A DNA stretch of 22,486 nt from Haplomitrium mnioides (Eukaryota; Marchantiophyta; Haplomitriopsida; Calobryales), in assembly GCA_049999725.1 (NCBI GenBank), contig JBNGIS010017731.1, positions 1-22,486 on the forward strand. Reading direction: 5' to 3'. Below the pieces are notes generated by a model, which saw only the letters and a program-made list of their open reading frames with translations, searched no databases and was not told the DNA's origin. A program made the translations under genes and the position numbers. Below, in pieces: positions 8,522 to 18,400 of the stretch; within the stretch, counting starts at the first letter, position 1, and every line of letters begins with the position of its first letter.

Positions 8522-8563
8522 ACACTAAGTTGTCATATGACCTTCTCTCACACAATTTGTACA
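8522..8563 (-). other. CCHC zinc knuckle 1 in gag remnant
   Basis: The minus strand reads C-T-N-C-V-R-E-G-H-M-T-T-stop-C, a perfect C-X2-C-X4-H-X4-C spacing with one stop codon (TAG, 8525-8527) in the last X4. Such knuckles bind genomic RNA in the nucleocapsid part of Gag. Confidence 0.8.
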
Positions 8564-10529
8564 ATAAACTCTTAGTCGTAATGTTGCTGATGGTCTTTTA
8601 CTGTTTAATGTAGCCAATCAGATCTCTATTTGCAAAAATTTGTTTCCAAACTCAGCCACAACTGACTTTAGGGTCCTCAAACTTGAGGCTTGACTTTTTC
8701 CAGTTTCAATACCTTTGTTATAATTAGATTCCACCTTTGCTGAATCATACATTTCTATACTTGACTCTAATTAAGTAGGCAATTCCTCCTCATATTCTTC
8801 CAATTTCCTTTTGTCCTTGATTATTGGAATAGTAGAAGTACCAATTTTTTATTCAATATTTTAATTAGAAAGCTCAATTGCCAATGTTGCATCAACTACC
8901 TCTTGAAAGGTAGTTGGCTTTTGTTGACAACAATATCTCTACATAGATGGTGCCAATCCTTTGATGTATGTCTCAATAATAAATAACTCTTCTAGATAAG
9001 AACCCAATTTAGAAGCAAGCTTCTTCACTACTTGAGTATTTTTCTTGAAAGCCATGTATCTAGTCTGCTTAACTCTTAAAAGTTAAAAGATGTGCTATCA
9101 CTTTGGATTCATAACTTGTATCTTGGAAGTTCTTCAACAAAGTTGCTCTCAATAGAGGATAAGTTGCTTTATAGCCTACTTCCAAAGTAGTGTACCACTT
9201 TTATGCCAAGTGTGTGAGTAATCCATGCAAAATTCTCAATCAATGAGCCTCCATATTTTTTCCATTAGCTGCTCACACTAACTCCAACCCATCCATAAGA
9301 GAATTCACAACATCTCCTCATTGGTTTTCATTGAAAGTCATATATCTCAAACATGTCTTGATTGGAGTTGCCATTGGAATAGGAACTACAAGAATTGGAA
9401 CTCCTTTTTTGCCTCCGCTTGGCAAACCATGTCATGTAGAGTCTTATGAACTTTACGATGAGATAGAAGGTGAGTGGTTCAAAACATGATCTTTGCTTGG
9501 AACCTCTGGTCCTTTCGACTCACCCTCTCGGATTCCTTCACTCACTTCTTATTCACATCTCTCTTCTTACCCAAACTCAATCTCTTCAAAGATTTGAACA
9601 TGCTCTAGTGACAACACCGGTGAACTAAGAAAAACTAATGGAGGTGTCTAAGAATGCAATGTAATATGAAACTGAAAAATTCTTTGAGCATCAAAGAATG
9701 CAATTCTAGTCGCTACTCGTCTCCTTTGTCTCTTGTCTATTTCTTGTTGACTTCGACTAGTTGAAGTGCTCTCATCCCTGGGCGGACTGGACATTAGCTC
9801 AGATCTTTCCCCCTCTCTAAAGCCCAAGAGTACTCATTTTGAACTCTTATCTTTTATCACCTCCGTAGGGTGATCTGTCCTAGTCCTCTTGTCAAACTTC
9901 TTGAGTACTTCCACTGAAATATGGCTCACCACTTTGGTCGGCATACGCCAAAATGTAGTCCTGATGTTCATCAATCCCATCTTCAATATCAGTCAACTCA
10001 TCACACCAACAAGAAGTTTGCAATTCTTCAACCAATTCTACAATTTTGAGACAATCGTTGTAATGCTCCAAATATCAAATGAAATGACTTACAATAGTCA
10101 ACTCCACTCTTTTCTCTTGCCCTGCATATCTACTAAACCCCAAATCAATTTGACCTCTTCAGGTATCTCCTAATCTCTCCTTTCAAAATCTTCTTCTATA
10201 ATTCGATGGAGTGGAAAATGATAACTCTCGTAAAGTCTGATCGAATCTTCTAGAAAATCTTCAATTCCCAAACTTGTATCCAATAAAGATGATGCTGAAA
10301 ATTGGTTTTGTAGGTCCACAAGAAAATCAGTCACAAGAAAACTATTCTAATAATCTCTTCTTCTCTTGAATCTTGCAACAATCTCTCCCATTGTCCACAA
10401 CACCCAATTATCTTGATCTCGTTCTCCCTTTGGTCTCAATTCTTCATACTCAAACTCACAACTAATATTAAGTAGTGATCTTTGCAAGTGTCTTCCTGGA
10501 GAAATTTCCCACTTCACAAGCAACAACAC

Positions 10530-10990
10530 TAAAAGTTCTTATGTACTATAATGATGAATATGAAATACTCAATTAAACACCTTCCTCCAAGTTCTTTCAG
10601 CCAAGAAGGAAAAATTCTACATCAAAGAACACATGTTTCTTACCTAAAATTTTACTTCTAGATAGAGAAAACTTTTCTCTTCAAATCGGTTTTCAGATCT
10701 CCCAACTCTCGTGCAAATTCAAACAAAGACTTCACACCTTTTTTTATGGTCTTCAAAAATTGTCCAAAACATAAATGAATCACACGCATCACATGAGTTC
10801 AAAAACTGTCCAAAACAGCAATAAGTAACCTTTTTAATATTGTCCAACATTGTTTTCAAAATGTAAAATTGAAATTTTTGTTTATGTCTTACTTATTCGC
10901 TTCGTAGACAACTGAGTTGATATCACTTGACAACTCTCCACCAATCCGCAACCAAAACGGATCCCAATGCTCTGCTGACTAACACCAATT
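10530..10990 (-). other. Non-coding leader upstream of gag remnant
   Basis: No ORF is seen. A word recurs three times on the minus strand, TTGGACA.TTTTTGAA or similar: plus-strand AAAATTGTCCAAAACA at about 10755-10771, AAAACTGTCCAAAACA at about 10802-10816, and AATATTGTCCAACATTG at about 10836-10852. The position, between a putative LTR end near 10990 and the gag start, suits a retroelement 5' leader. Confidence 0.45.
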
Positions 10991-11579
10991 TCAACAAGGA
11001 ACCTTGACCATCACCTCGCTAACTCGCATCGGATTGTTTCAACCAAAATGCTTCCATTTATGATCTTTCGGAGTGTAGTCTTCTTACTTTCTTCCACGCT
11101 AACTCCCACAACTCACTAGAGCTCAACACATCCACTAACAAAACATCAGAATAAAACTTCTACTCAACTTCTCAGTATTCATAACCCTCTTGTCTTCACA
11201 CCTCTGATCTCTCCTCTCAAAACACTAACAAATTAAAGCTTTCTTTTACCTCGTGTACTCCTCAAGAATTCTGCTTTTGCACTAGTAGAACACAAGACTT
11301 AGAGCTATTCCACCCAAAATCTTTCCAACATTGCCTCCTCACTCTCAATCGAAATACGGAAAACGCTTTCAGATTTAAGAACAACTCCACCTTGAACAAT
11401 TGCCTTGGAAAATTACGAAGATCTCTAGCTTGTCAACCAAAGTTGTAGATCCATCAACCCACAAAATCAATTCTCTCCCTTTTTCACCTAGCCCTTACAC
11501 TTATTTTACAAGGCTTCCTATTTACTCTCTTGATTAGGTAGGCCCAACAACCAATTGAAGCACTCTACTTTTTCTTGAT

Positions 11580-11630
<51 letters not shown>

Positions 11631-11650
11631 CAATATGTACATCTAACCAT
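10990..11650 (-). repeat. LTR-like segment L1 of the tandem units
   Basis: This is the part of unit A that recurs at 14580-15235 (L2) and, as a fragment, at 18220-18400 (L3). It contains no coding pattern, includes the (CT)n tract, and lies between internal regions that carry ORFs, as LTRs do. No clean TG...CA ends, TSD or standard primer-binding site could be fixed, so calling it an LTR is inference. Confidence 0.4.
11583..11627. repeat. (CT)22 microsatellite
   Basis: A pure CT run of 45 bases follows GATTGA. The same position in the other unit carries a TC run (15181-15220). Confidence 0.97.
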
Positions 11651-12100
11651 CTTGTCACTCTTTCTTGGGTTCTATTTTCAATTCTTCTTTCCAAATGATA
11701 GATCTTTTAAAAAATTTGGACTTAGTGAGAATCAAATTAATCCCCAATTTTTCTCAGAATAGATTATAAGTCCTCAAATCTTGAGTAAATCTTTGTTTTT
11801 TCCCTCATAGTTTTTAACACTTAACCATTCAATTTCTTGAGCCTTAGCAAAATTCTAAGACAATCTTCTGTGAATATTTCTTTACTCACGACAAGTTTTA
11901 AGAAGATAAGTCTAGTAGCCAAAACACAAAGAGCAATAAAGACAAAGACCAAATAATTTTGATAGACTTAGCTCATTAAAATCATCATATTGAGGCAACA
12001 CTAAGTTCTATTCTATAATCTCCTAACTAACTCCTATGAAATATGAGCCTTGCTTTTACCATCTTCCTTTGGGTTCTCAATGATCTTTACTCCTAAGATC
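11650..12100. other. Non-coding part of unit A
   Basis: AT-rich sequence without a readable domain on either strand, aligned with 15240-15860 of unit B (shared AAATGATAGATC, GA(G/C)AATCAAATTAA and CAGAA(T/C)AGATT). On the minus strand it follows the end of the ORF. Confidence 0.5.
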
Positions 12101-14230
12101 TCTTTGGTTCCTGCTTGCCATCTCTTCTCCTCTAATATGGCCAATTGATCTTAGACTTTAGTTGCTTCTTGGTTTGCTTCGCCCACGTCAATGATGAAAT
12201 GCTCGAGCGTCAATCCACCCAATGAAACATATCAGCTCGGACTTCCTGCACTTTGATTCACATGTATTTTAACCTTGTGGCCACACACCAACTTGAGCAA
12301 GTCTTCAGAGAACTCTCTCTATTCTCTTCCCATTGAATCTTGTTGCCAAGGATCCACTTCTCCTGCAACAATGTTGATTTCTTGATCTCCTCTTCATGCC
12401 TTCTAGAGATTCCCCAATAAAACTCCTCCCACTTCTTCTTCAACTCCTCGTGACCATCCAGTTGGGCTTGCCACTTATGCAGCATAAAACCCCTCCTCAT
12501 CACTTTAGTTTCCTCCACATTTTCCTCTTTCTTGAACATCTTTACTTGGCCATCCGCTCCATGTAATTTCTCCATTAGATGCTCAATTTGCTCCTCCAAA
12601 CGCTTGATCTCATTAATACTTTTGCTAACTTGTGCTTCCAATCCTACAATTTGTTCTTGAAATCTCCAAAATTGGGAGCACCTCCTATGATTCTTCCAAA
12701 AGCTTTTGTTGAACTTCTCCCCAAGCTTTCTTGAACACTACCTTCTATTTCCTTTCCCATCGAATGAAGTTTCCAATCAAATCCCCCTCATTTTCATCTA
12801 CTGGACAAACTTTTGAATTCCACCTTGCCAATCTTTGTCATCCGACTATTTTTTCTTCATTCACTTGAAACTCCTCTTTGCATTTATCCTCTCCTCTTAT
12901 CAAGGCAACTTCTCCTTCCAATTTTCTTTGCTTTGTCTCATGCACTTCCAATAATCTAACTCGGATTTGTCGTCTTGCACTTGATCCTACAGCAAGCTTA
13001 GTCACCTCTTGCACCTCCGCACTACCTCTGCATCAATCTTCACAACATACTCATGTTCCTCTATTTGCTCTGCCACCACTAGAGCTTCCAATAGAGGAAT
13101 CTCCACTCTTCTAATTAAATTGATATTTTGTATTGCTTATTTCAGCTCTTCTTTGGAGGCATTTGCTCTCTCTAAAGCAGCTTTCCAATTGTCCTCTAGC
13201 CAATTCTACCGCAAATCAATAATTCCAATTGTTTTATTTTCCTCCGGCCTCCTACATGCTACAAGGTAGGTTGATGTCTCTTCTCAATTCGGAATTATAT
13301 TTGGTTCCGCTCTCCCTCTTGGAATCATCACTCCTTGTTGCTCCATCCTTGCTTTCTTGCTCATTCAAGCATAAGGGTTGTCAACAATCTACACCTCTTT
13401 TTTTTCCACAATCCTTGGACCAATTGAAGGCATTTTCCATTGCCTCCTCTGAGGCTTACTTAATAATTCATCATTTCACATTGTTTCCTTCGACACTCTC
13501 CTCTCATTCTTCTCAATGGCCCATAATTCATCATTATTACAAATTTTGTAGGCCTCCAATAGATGAAGTAGAAACAAATCGATTTAAATGACTAGGTTCT
13601 TAGACCAAAACAACTCGAAATACCTCAACACCCTAGTCAAAATGAACTCCACCACACATTTGGTAAGGCCTCTCCAAAAATTCAACAAAATTATTAGATT
13701 GGCTTGCATCAGGCATCGAAACTTTGCTTGAAACAATATATGAGCAAACAACTGCACAAATTCTTGCACCAATAGATCTTGGATGTTGGGAATCTTGTTT
13801 CAATCATTCATCATAGTGGGATTTGGTACTAGATGCCCCAAATGTTCATCTCATTTGAACACTTGTTTCGAGCAATTCTACTCAAGAAATCCATAGATTT
13901 CCTTCATTGCCTTCTCCTTTACTTGCAAAGGTGTCTTTCTTATCGGCAAAACAATATCCACTTCTCGCACATCAATCTGAATGATTTCCGCTCCTTGAAA
14001 TACTGTGGACATATCTACTTTCTAGGTTTTGCTGAAGAATTTCCATAGCCTTTGTATTTGCAAACATTTCCTTAGGTAATAAGTGACATTTGGAATATGA
14101 AACAACTTCACTAACCTTGACATCACATTGGAAACTTCATCGGATTTTCCTATTTCTTGTTCATTTACTCTTTCAATTTGTACAACCTTCTGCACCTTTT
14201 TGTCTTCCTTTGGGATTTCACAAAACAAAG
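12100..14230 (-). pseudogene. Unrecognised ORF family, copy A: conserved domain plus coiled coil (broken)
   Basis: I do not recognise this protein. Read on the minus strand across frames it gives about 700 codons in the same order as copy B. First, an N-terminal domain: LFHIPNVTYYLRKCLQIQRL (about 14100-14050), EIIQIDVREVDIVLPIRKTP (near 13970), VKEKAMKEIYGFLE, DEHLGHLVPNPTM (about 13803-13851) and LLVQEFVQLFAHILFQAKFR with NLIILLNFWRGLTKCVVEFI (13772-13590). Then a Lys/Glu-rich coiled-coil-like tail: NWKAALERANASKEELK (about 13190), AVGSSARRQIRVRLLEVHET (about 12990), and an open stretch at 12641-12258 with heptad-like spacing (EIKRLEEQIEHLMEKLHGAD), ending VEANQEAT near 12160. Frames change and stops occur. 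No RT, protease, integrase or zinc motif is seen. It could be an extra ORF of a non-autonomous retroelement or a captured host gene. Confidence 0.6.
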
Positions 14231-14579
14231 CTTTCTTCTCTTCACACCTATGTGTTGCAGTATAGGTGCCTCTTCACCTTCTTGGCATAGTTTCTTCACT
14301 AAGCACAAAAATGAACTTCAAAATTTTCTTGGTTACTTACCCCCTCCCTCTCATTATGACTCTTTACAACGCATTCTCTTGGCTCGTGATTGGTAAAATA
14401 GTGTTATTCCAACTTATCGAATTGGATTCCGACATATCTTCAATATGACTATTTAAAACCATCCACAATGACTGACTTTGGATCTCAAAAGTTCATCTCT
14501 CTAGGCTCATCTCTAAAAACAACACCTCATTCCATCTGTTTAACTCTTACTCTTCAATTGAGAAAATTTTCAAACTTTC

Positions 14580-15178
14580 TTCATCGACTTGCTTTATTTC
14601 ATCCAATTTCCCAGAATAATAGCTTGGAATGACATATTTCAATATTCTATTTATGAAAAACTCCTCACACTTCCCCCATGCTTACTGCCATGAATAACAA
14701 GAGCTTAATACATGTTTGATAAAGAACTTTGGAAATTAACTTCCATCACTTCAGAATTTCCTAATTCTGTCCTCTCCACACTTACAATCTCTCTTCTGTT
14801 ACTACAAACAATTATATGCCTTTTTTTATCTCGTACGTTCTTCAAGAATTATGCTTCTGTCTTGGCACAATACGAGACTTAGAGCTATCCATTCCGAATC
14901 TTCTCAATTATCTTCACTCTTCGCTAAAGGAGATACGAAAGATGCTTTTGGATTTAAGAGCTTTACCCTTGAATGATTGCCTTGATAAATCACAAAGATC
15001 TCCAACCCGTCAGCCGAAGCCTAATCTTGCGGATCCGCCAACCCACAAGATGAGTTCTCTCCTTTTTCCACCTAGCCTTTACACTTGTTTTACAACGCTT
15101 TCTATTCACACTTCCAATCAAGTAGGTGTAACAATCCATTAAAAGCTCTCTGCTCCTCATCGATTGACTCCCTTCTTG

Positions 15179-15222
<44 letters not shown>

Positions 15223-15235
15223 GTCCGACAACTCC
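14580..15235 (-). repeat. LTR-like segment L2 of the tandem units
   Basis: This aligns with L1 over about 650 bases, including TTAGAGCTAT(T)CC, GATTTAAGA, TTGCCTTG.(A)AAAT..C.AAGATCTC, TTTT.CACCTAGCC.TTACACTT.TTTTACAA and the CT tract. The minus-strand sequence directly below it starts the internal region with the ORF of copy A. Confidence 0.5.
15181..15220. repeat. (TC)20 microsatellite
   Basis: A pure TC run of 40 bases sits in the same place in unit B as the CT run at 11583-11627 in unit A, both shortly after GATTGACT. Confidence 0.97.
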
Positions 15236-15239
15236 TTTA

Positions 15240-15860
15240 CTTTGTTTTGACTCCTACTTCCAAAATCTATTTCTAAATGATAGATCTCTCAATTAATCAA
15301 ACTACTGACAATCAAATTAAGCTCCGCTCTTTTCCAGAACAGATTTGCACTCGCTCAATCTTTTTATCAATCTCATTTACATCTTTGCAACTTCATCACC
15401 AAAAAATCTAAATTTAGTCGTTTTTTCTTTTATTCTAGTGCTTCCAATCTCACTCTCTTCTAAATTCTCCCTAACTCTCTTCTCAATTACAGCTTAGCAC
15501 TCACAATTTCTGAAGATTTCACAACCTTCAAATACTTATGCATACAATAGTTGAAGAGCCTCAAAAACATTTTTGAATGTCGTAGGTTTATGCTTCTTAA
15601 TCTTACTCAAATGATAGAAAGTCATCAATTAAGAGAAACAATAACAAAGAAAAGATTAAGAGTGAGGAAATCGTCCAATTCATCCTTAATAAACTTAACT
15701 AACTTCAAACAACATATAGTAATCAAGAGGCAACTTTCTCATTTTAGCTAATTTCTAAGTCCTATAACGTCACAACACTACTTCCACTAACTTTACTCAG
15801 ACCTTCAACACTCTTAGCACCAAAAATTTCTTCAACTACCTCCCTCCAACACTTTCCTCC
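15240..15860. other. Non-coding part of unit B
   Basis: AT-rich sequence with no domain on either strand; the counterpart of 11650-12100. Confidence 0.5.
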
Positions 15861-17925
15861 AATGTAATCATTTGGTCTCTCACTTGTGTTGCCTCTTGAT
15901 TTGCTTCCACGATGTCAATGATTAGCCATTGAAGAGTTCAATCCATCCTATCCAATGTATCTAATTGGACCTCTTGCACCTTCATCCATATTTGTTATGT
16001 TCCATCACAAGCAGCCTTTAGCAACTCTTCCAAGAACTCCCACTGCTTTGCGTTTAGAGACTCTTGCTACCAAACCCCCAACTTAGCTTGCAACATTGCT
16101 GACATTTTCACTTCTTTGTCTTGGCTCCTCAACTTCTCTCCATAGAGCTGTGCCAATTTCTTGTATGACTCTTTCTAAGCACCCACTTATAGCTTTAACT
16201 GGTCTATTAGGTATCCTCTTAAAATCTGCTATATCTTTCTTGTTCTTCAATCCCTTCACACGAACCTCCTCCTCTTGTAATCTCTACTACAACTTTCCCA
16301 TATGATCTTCTAATCTCCAAACATCCACCTTACCTTTGCTGACTTGTTCCTCCAACATTGCCACTCGCTCGATCAACTTCTTGGCTTGCAATACCTCTTG
16401 AGCACCCTTAATTACTTCTTGTTGTGCCTCCACCAAGGCTCTCTTTAACTACGTACTCTTCGCTCTCTCTTATCAAATCACATTCTCTAGCTTAGTTTCT
16501 TGAATCCTCATTGCTCCATTACTCTTTGAATTCCCTCTTGCCAGCCGATGTAATCCAACTATATATCTTCATATGTCGTTTTGGGTTGTACTCTCTAATT
16601 CGGAGTTTCTTCATCCAGTTCATATGAACAAAGCTCCTCAACTACTTGAGAGCCAATTCTTCCTCTATGATCCGCCTATCCTCTTCTCTAGCCACCATAG
16701 GCTGAACAAATCTTTGTACTTCTGCCAATACTTTAGTCATGATGACTTCAACATTGAGATTTTCTTCTCTTACTCTTCTAGAAACAACCATAGGAGGTGT
16801 CTTTGCCTCTTTGTGTGAGTTAATTTTTTCGATCTATTGTTGTAAGCTCTCCTTCAAGGCATCCATCCTCTTGAGAATTACTTCCCAATTACCTTCTTGC
16901 ATATCCTTTGCCTCCAAATCACTCATTTTGATGGCCTAATTGCCATCTAGTCTCCATCAAGAAATTAGATAAGCTGAAGTGCCCTCTCCACTTAGAACAA
17001 CACCAACATAGACCATACCCAAGGAACCCATGTTCCTTGTTGCTCCTTCCTAGCTTGCTTCACTAGCTTTGGATACAACTCCACAATAATCCAAACTTCT
17101 TCCTTGACCACTTCTCTTGGGTCTGTCAAAAACATGGTCCAAGGTTTTCTACCTGGCTTGCTCTGCACTCCATCTTTCACTCTATTTCTTTTAATATTGT
17201 CATTTTCTCCTTCTCAATTGACCATCTCTCATTATAGCTACATAACCCTAGCGCCTCCAATTTGACCAAGATAGCTCAAAATACCATTTGATTTTTCTCT
17301 TAAGAAGTTTGCTACCTCTTTGGTGTGACCTCTCCATGCATTTAACAATGAAATCAACTATTCCTTTATCACATACTAGAACTTTGGTTGAAACAAAATA
17401 TAAGAAAATAATTGAACAAACTCCTGCACAACTAATCTTTGATCTCCTTGATCTTAAACCCATTGTTAGTCATGCTCGGATTTGAAATCAAATATGCCAA
17501 GTGCTCATCTCCTTTAATAAATTCCTTGGGGCAATCTACCTCTAGCAATTTATAAATCTTCTTGAGTCGCTCCTTCGTAAGTTGCACCAAAGTCTTCCTC
17601 ATAAAAACAAAACCTCCCCATCCATCACATCAACCAGAGTATCTCCTCATTCTCAAAAGCTGCACTCATGTTAACCTCACACATTTTCCCAAAGAATCCC
17701 CACAATCCACTCTAATGTAAACATTTCCTTAAATCATAGGCAATCTTAGGGATGTCAAAAATCTTTGCCATTCCAAACGGCGTATAAACAACTCCTGTGG
17801 CATGAACACTACCCATTTTAAGTTCCTTTGACTTTGCAATCTTTTGACTCCTCTTTGAATTCTCTTTTTCTTCTTGGATTTGGCAGAAAAGTGTTCACCT
17901 TTGTTTGGATCTCCACATAGCAATA
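15860..17925 (-). pseudogene. Unrecognised ORF family, copy B: conserved domain plus coiled coil (broken)
   Basis: Second copy of the protein in unit A. Minus-strand order: CGDPNKGEHFSAKSKKKKRI (17920), MAKIFDIPKIAYDLRKCLH (about 17775-17720, versus LFHIPNVTYYLRKCLQ), LVQLTKERLKKIYKLLEVDC with PKEFIKGDEHLAYLISNPSM (about 17590-17470, versus DEHLGHLVPNPTM), VVQEFVQLFSYILFQPKF (17437-17377, versus LVQEFVQLFAHILFQAKF), MKDGVQSKPGRKPWTMFLTD with EEVWIIVELYPKLVKQARKE (17180-17060; counterpart in A unclear), GNWEVILKRMDALKESLQ (about 16890), NVEVIMTKVLAEVQRFVQ (about 16740) and EALVEAQQEVIKGAQEVLQA (about 16430), ending WLIIDIVEANQEATQVRD near 15900. The C-terminal two thirds is Glu/Lys/Leu-rich and coiled-coil-like. 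Conserved blocks in two independently decayed copies show it was once a real protein. Function unknown. Confidence 0.6.
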
Positions 17926-18219
17926 CGTGTCCCTCCTTGTCGTCTTGAGATGGTGTCTAACTTAGCGTGAAAAATGAACTTTAGTGATTCCTATAGCCGT
18001 TTAACCACTCTCTCTCATTATGACTCTTTATGACACATTTTTTCAGCCCACCAATGGTAAGAAGTCCGATTTCAATTTAATAGATCAGATTCGGTTCTAT
18101 CCAGATACAACCTTTTAGAACCCTTTCCCATGACTGACTTGAGATCATCATAAGTTCATCCATTTTGCTTCATCTTCAAAAATAACACTTGATTCTTTCC
18201 GTTCAGCTTATAATTATAA

Positions 18220-18400
18220 ATTGAGCAAGTTTCTGGAGCTAAATCATCTCTTCTGCAATATTTCGTCTATATTTCTTGAAAAAAATAGTCTCGAATGATA
18301 TATTCTCATGTTTTCCTTCAAAAACCTCCTTGCAAGATGTATGACTGTCCATATACGATAGTTAAGCTACTCTATCGGAAAGTAAAATTTGGTGTGGAAA
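18220..18400 (-). repeat. Truncated third start of the tandem unit (L3)
   Basis: Weak but ordered similarity to 14570-14760: ATGACATATTTC versus ATGATATATTCTC, GAAAAACTCCT versus AAAAACCTCCT, ATGCTTACTGCC versus ATGTATGACTGTCC, and AAAGAACTTTGG versus AAGTAAAATTTGG. Similarity ends near 18400. Confidence 0.45.

Larger units (their letters stand above)
7640..10529 (-). pseudogene. Ty3/gypsy-like gag polyprotein remnant with two zinc knuckles
   Basis: Gag builds the particle that packages retroelement RNA. The minus strand from about 10529 carries coding-like segments in changing frames: 10529-10347 (ISCEFEYEELRPKGERDQDN and GEIVARFKRRRDY), 10330-10140 (DFLVDLQNQFSASSLLDT), about 10080-9930 (VEELQTSCWCDELTD and YILAYADQSGEPYFSG), 9880-9640, then a gag-core-like domain at about 9350-8880 (YPLLRATLLKNFQDTSYESK, LASKLGSYLEELFIIETYIK and QKPTTFQEVVDATLAIE), two CCHC knuckles (8522-8563, 8190-8231) and a tail to 7640 (HDVCEKVWSKLQNELHKKVG, ELPEGFDWVANIGSCQANIT). 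The assignment rests on this core-plus-CCHC order. No protease motif follows; the frame runs into copia integrase instead. Non-functional. Confidence 0.6.
10990..14650 (-). repeat. Tandem unit A (about 3.65 kb)
   Basis: This is one of two diverged head-to-tail copies. Anchors against copy B: CTCGT...TCAAGAATT (11250 versus 14830), AAGACTTAGAGCTAT, ACGAAGATCTC versus CACAAAGATCTC, the (CT)n tract, AAATGATAGATCT (11694 versus 15276), CGTCAATGATGA versus TGTCAATGATTA (12187 versus 15913), TCTCATTATGACTCTTTA (14349 versus 18013, identical over 18 bases) and ATGACTGACTT (14468 versus 18130). The order is conserved with offsets of 3580-3735. On the minus strand the unit holds a broken ORF. The exact edges are approximate. 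Confidence 0.85.
14651..18400 (-). repeat. Tandem unit B (about 3.65 kb)
   Basis: This is the second head-to-tail copy, in the same orientation and order as copy A, including the (CT)n tract and the minus-strand ORF. The last 180 bases or so (18220-18400) still align with the start of both units (for example CTCGAATGATATATTCTCATG versus CTTGGAATGACATATTTC), so a third copy begins and is cut off near 18400. Confidence 0.8.

Noticed and set aside
10969-10986. Minus-strand GGTGTTAGTCAGCAGAGC near the end of L1 as a primer-binding site
   Set aside because: It only partly resembles TGGTATCAGAGC, with extra bases in the middle, and the matching places after L2 and L3 read differently. It is not good enough to call.
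12878-13591. Plus-strand ORFs rich in Ser, Leu and Pro across units A and B
   Set aside because: They are opposite-strand shadows of the Glu/Lys-rich coiled-coil ORF on the minus strand, and only the minus-strand reading is conserved between the two units.
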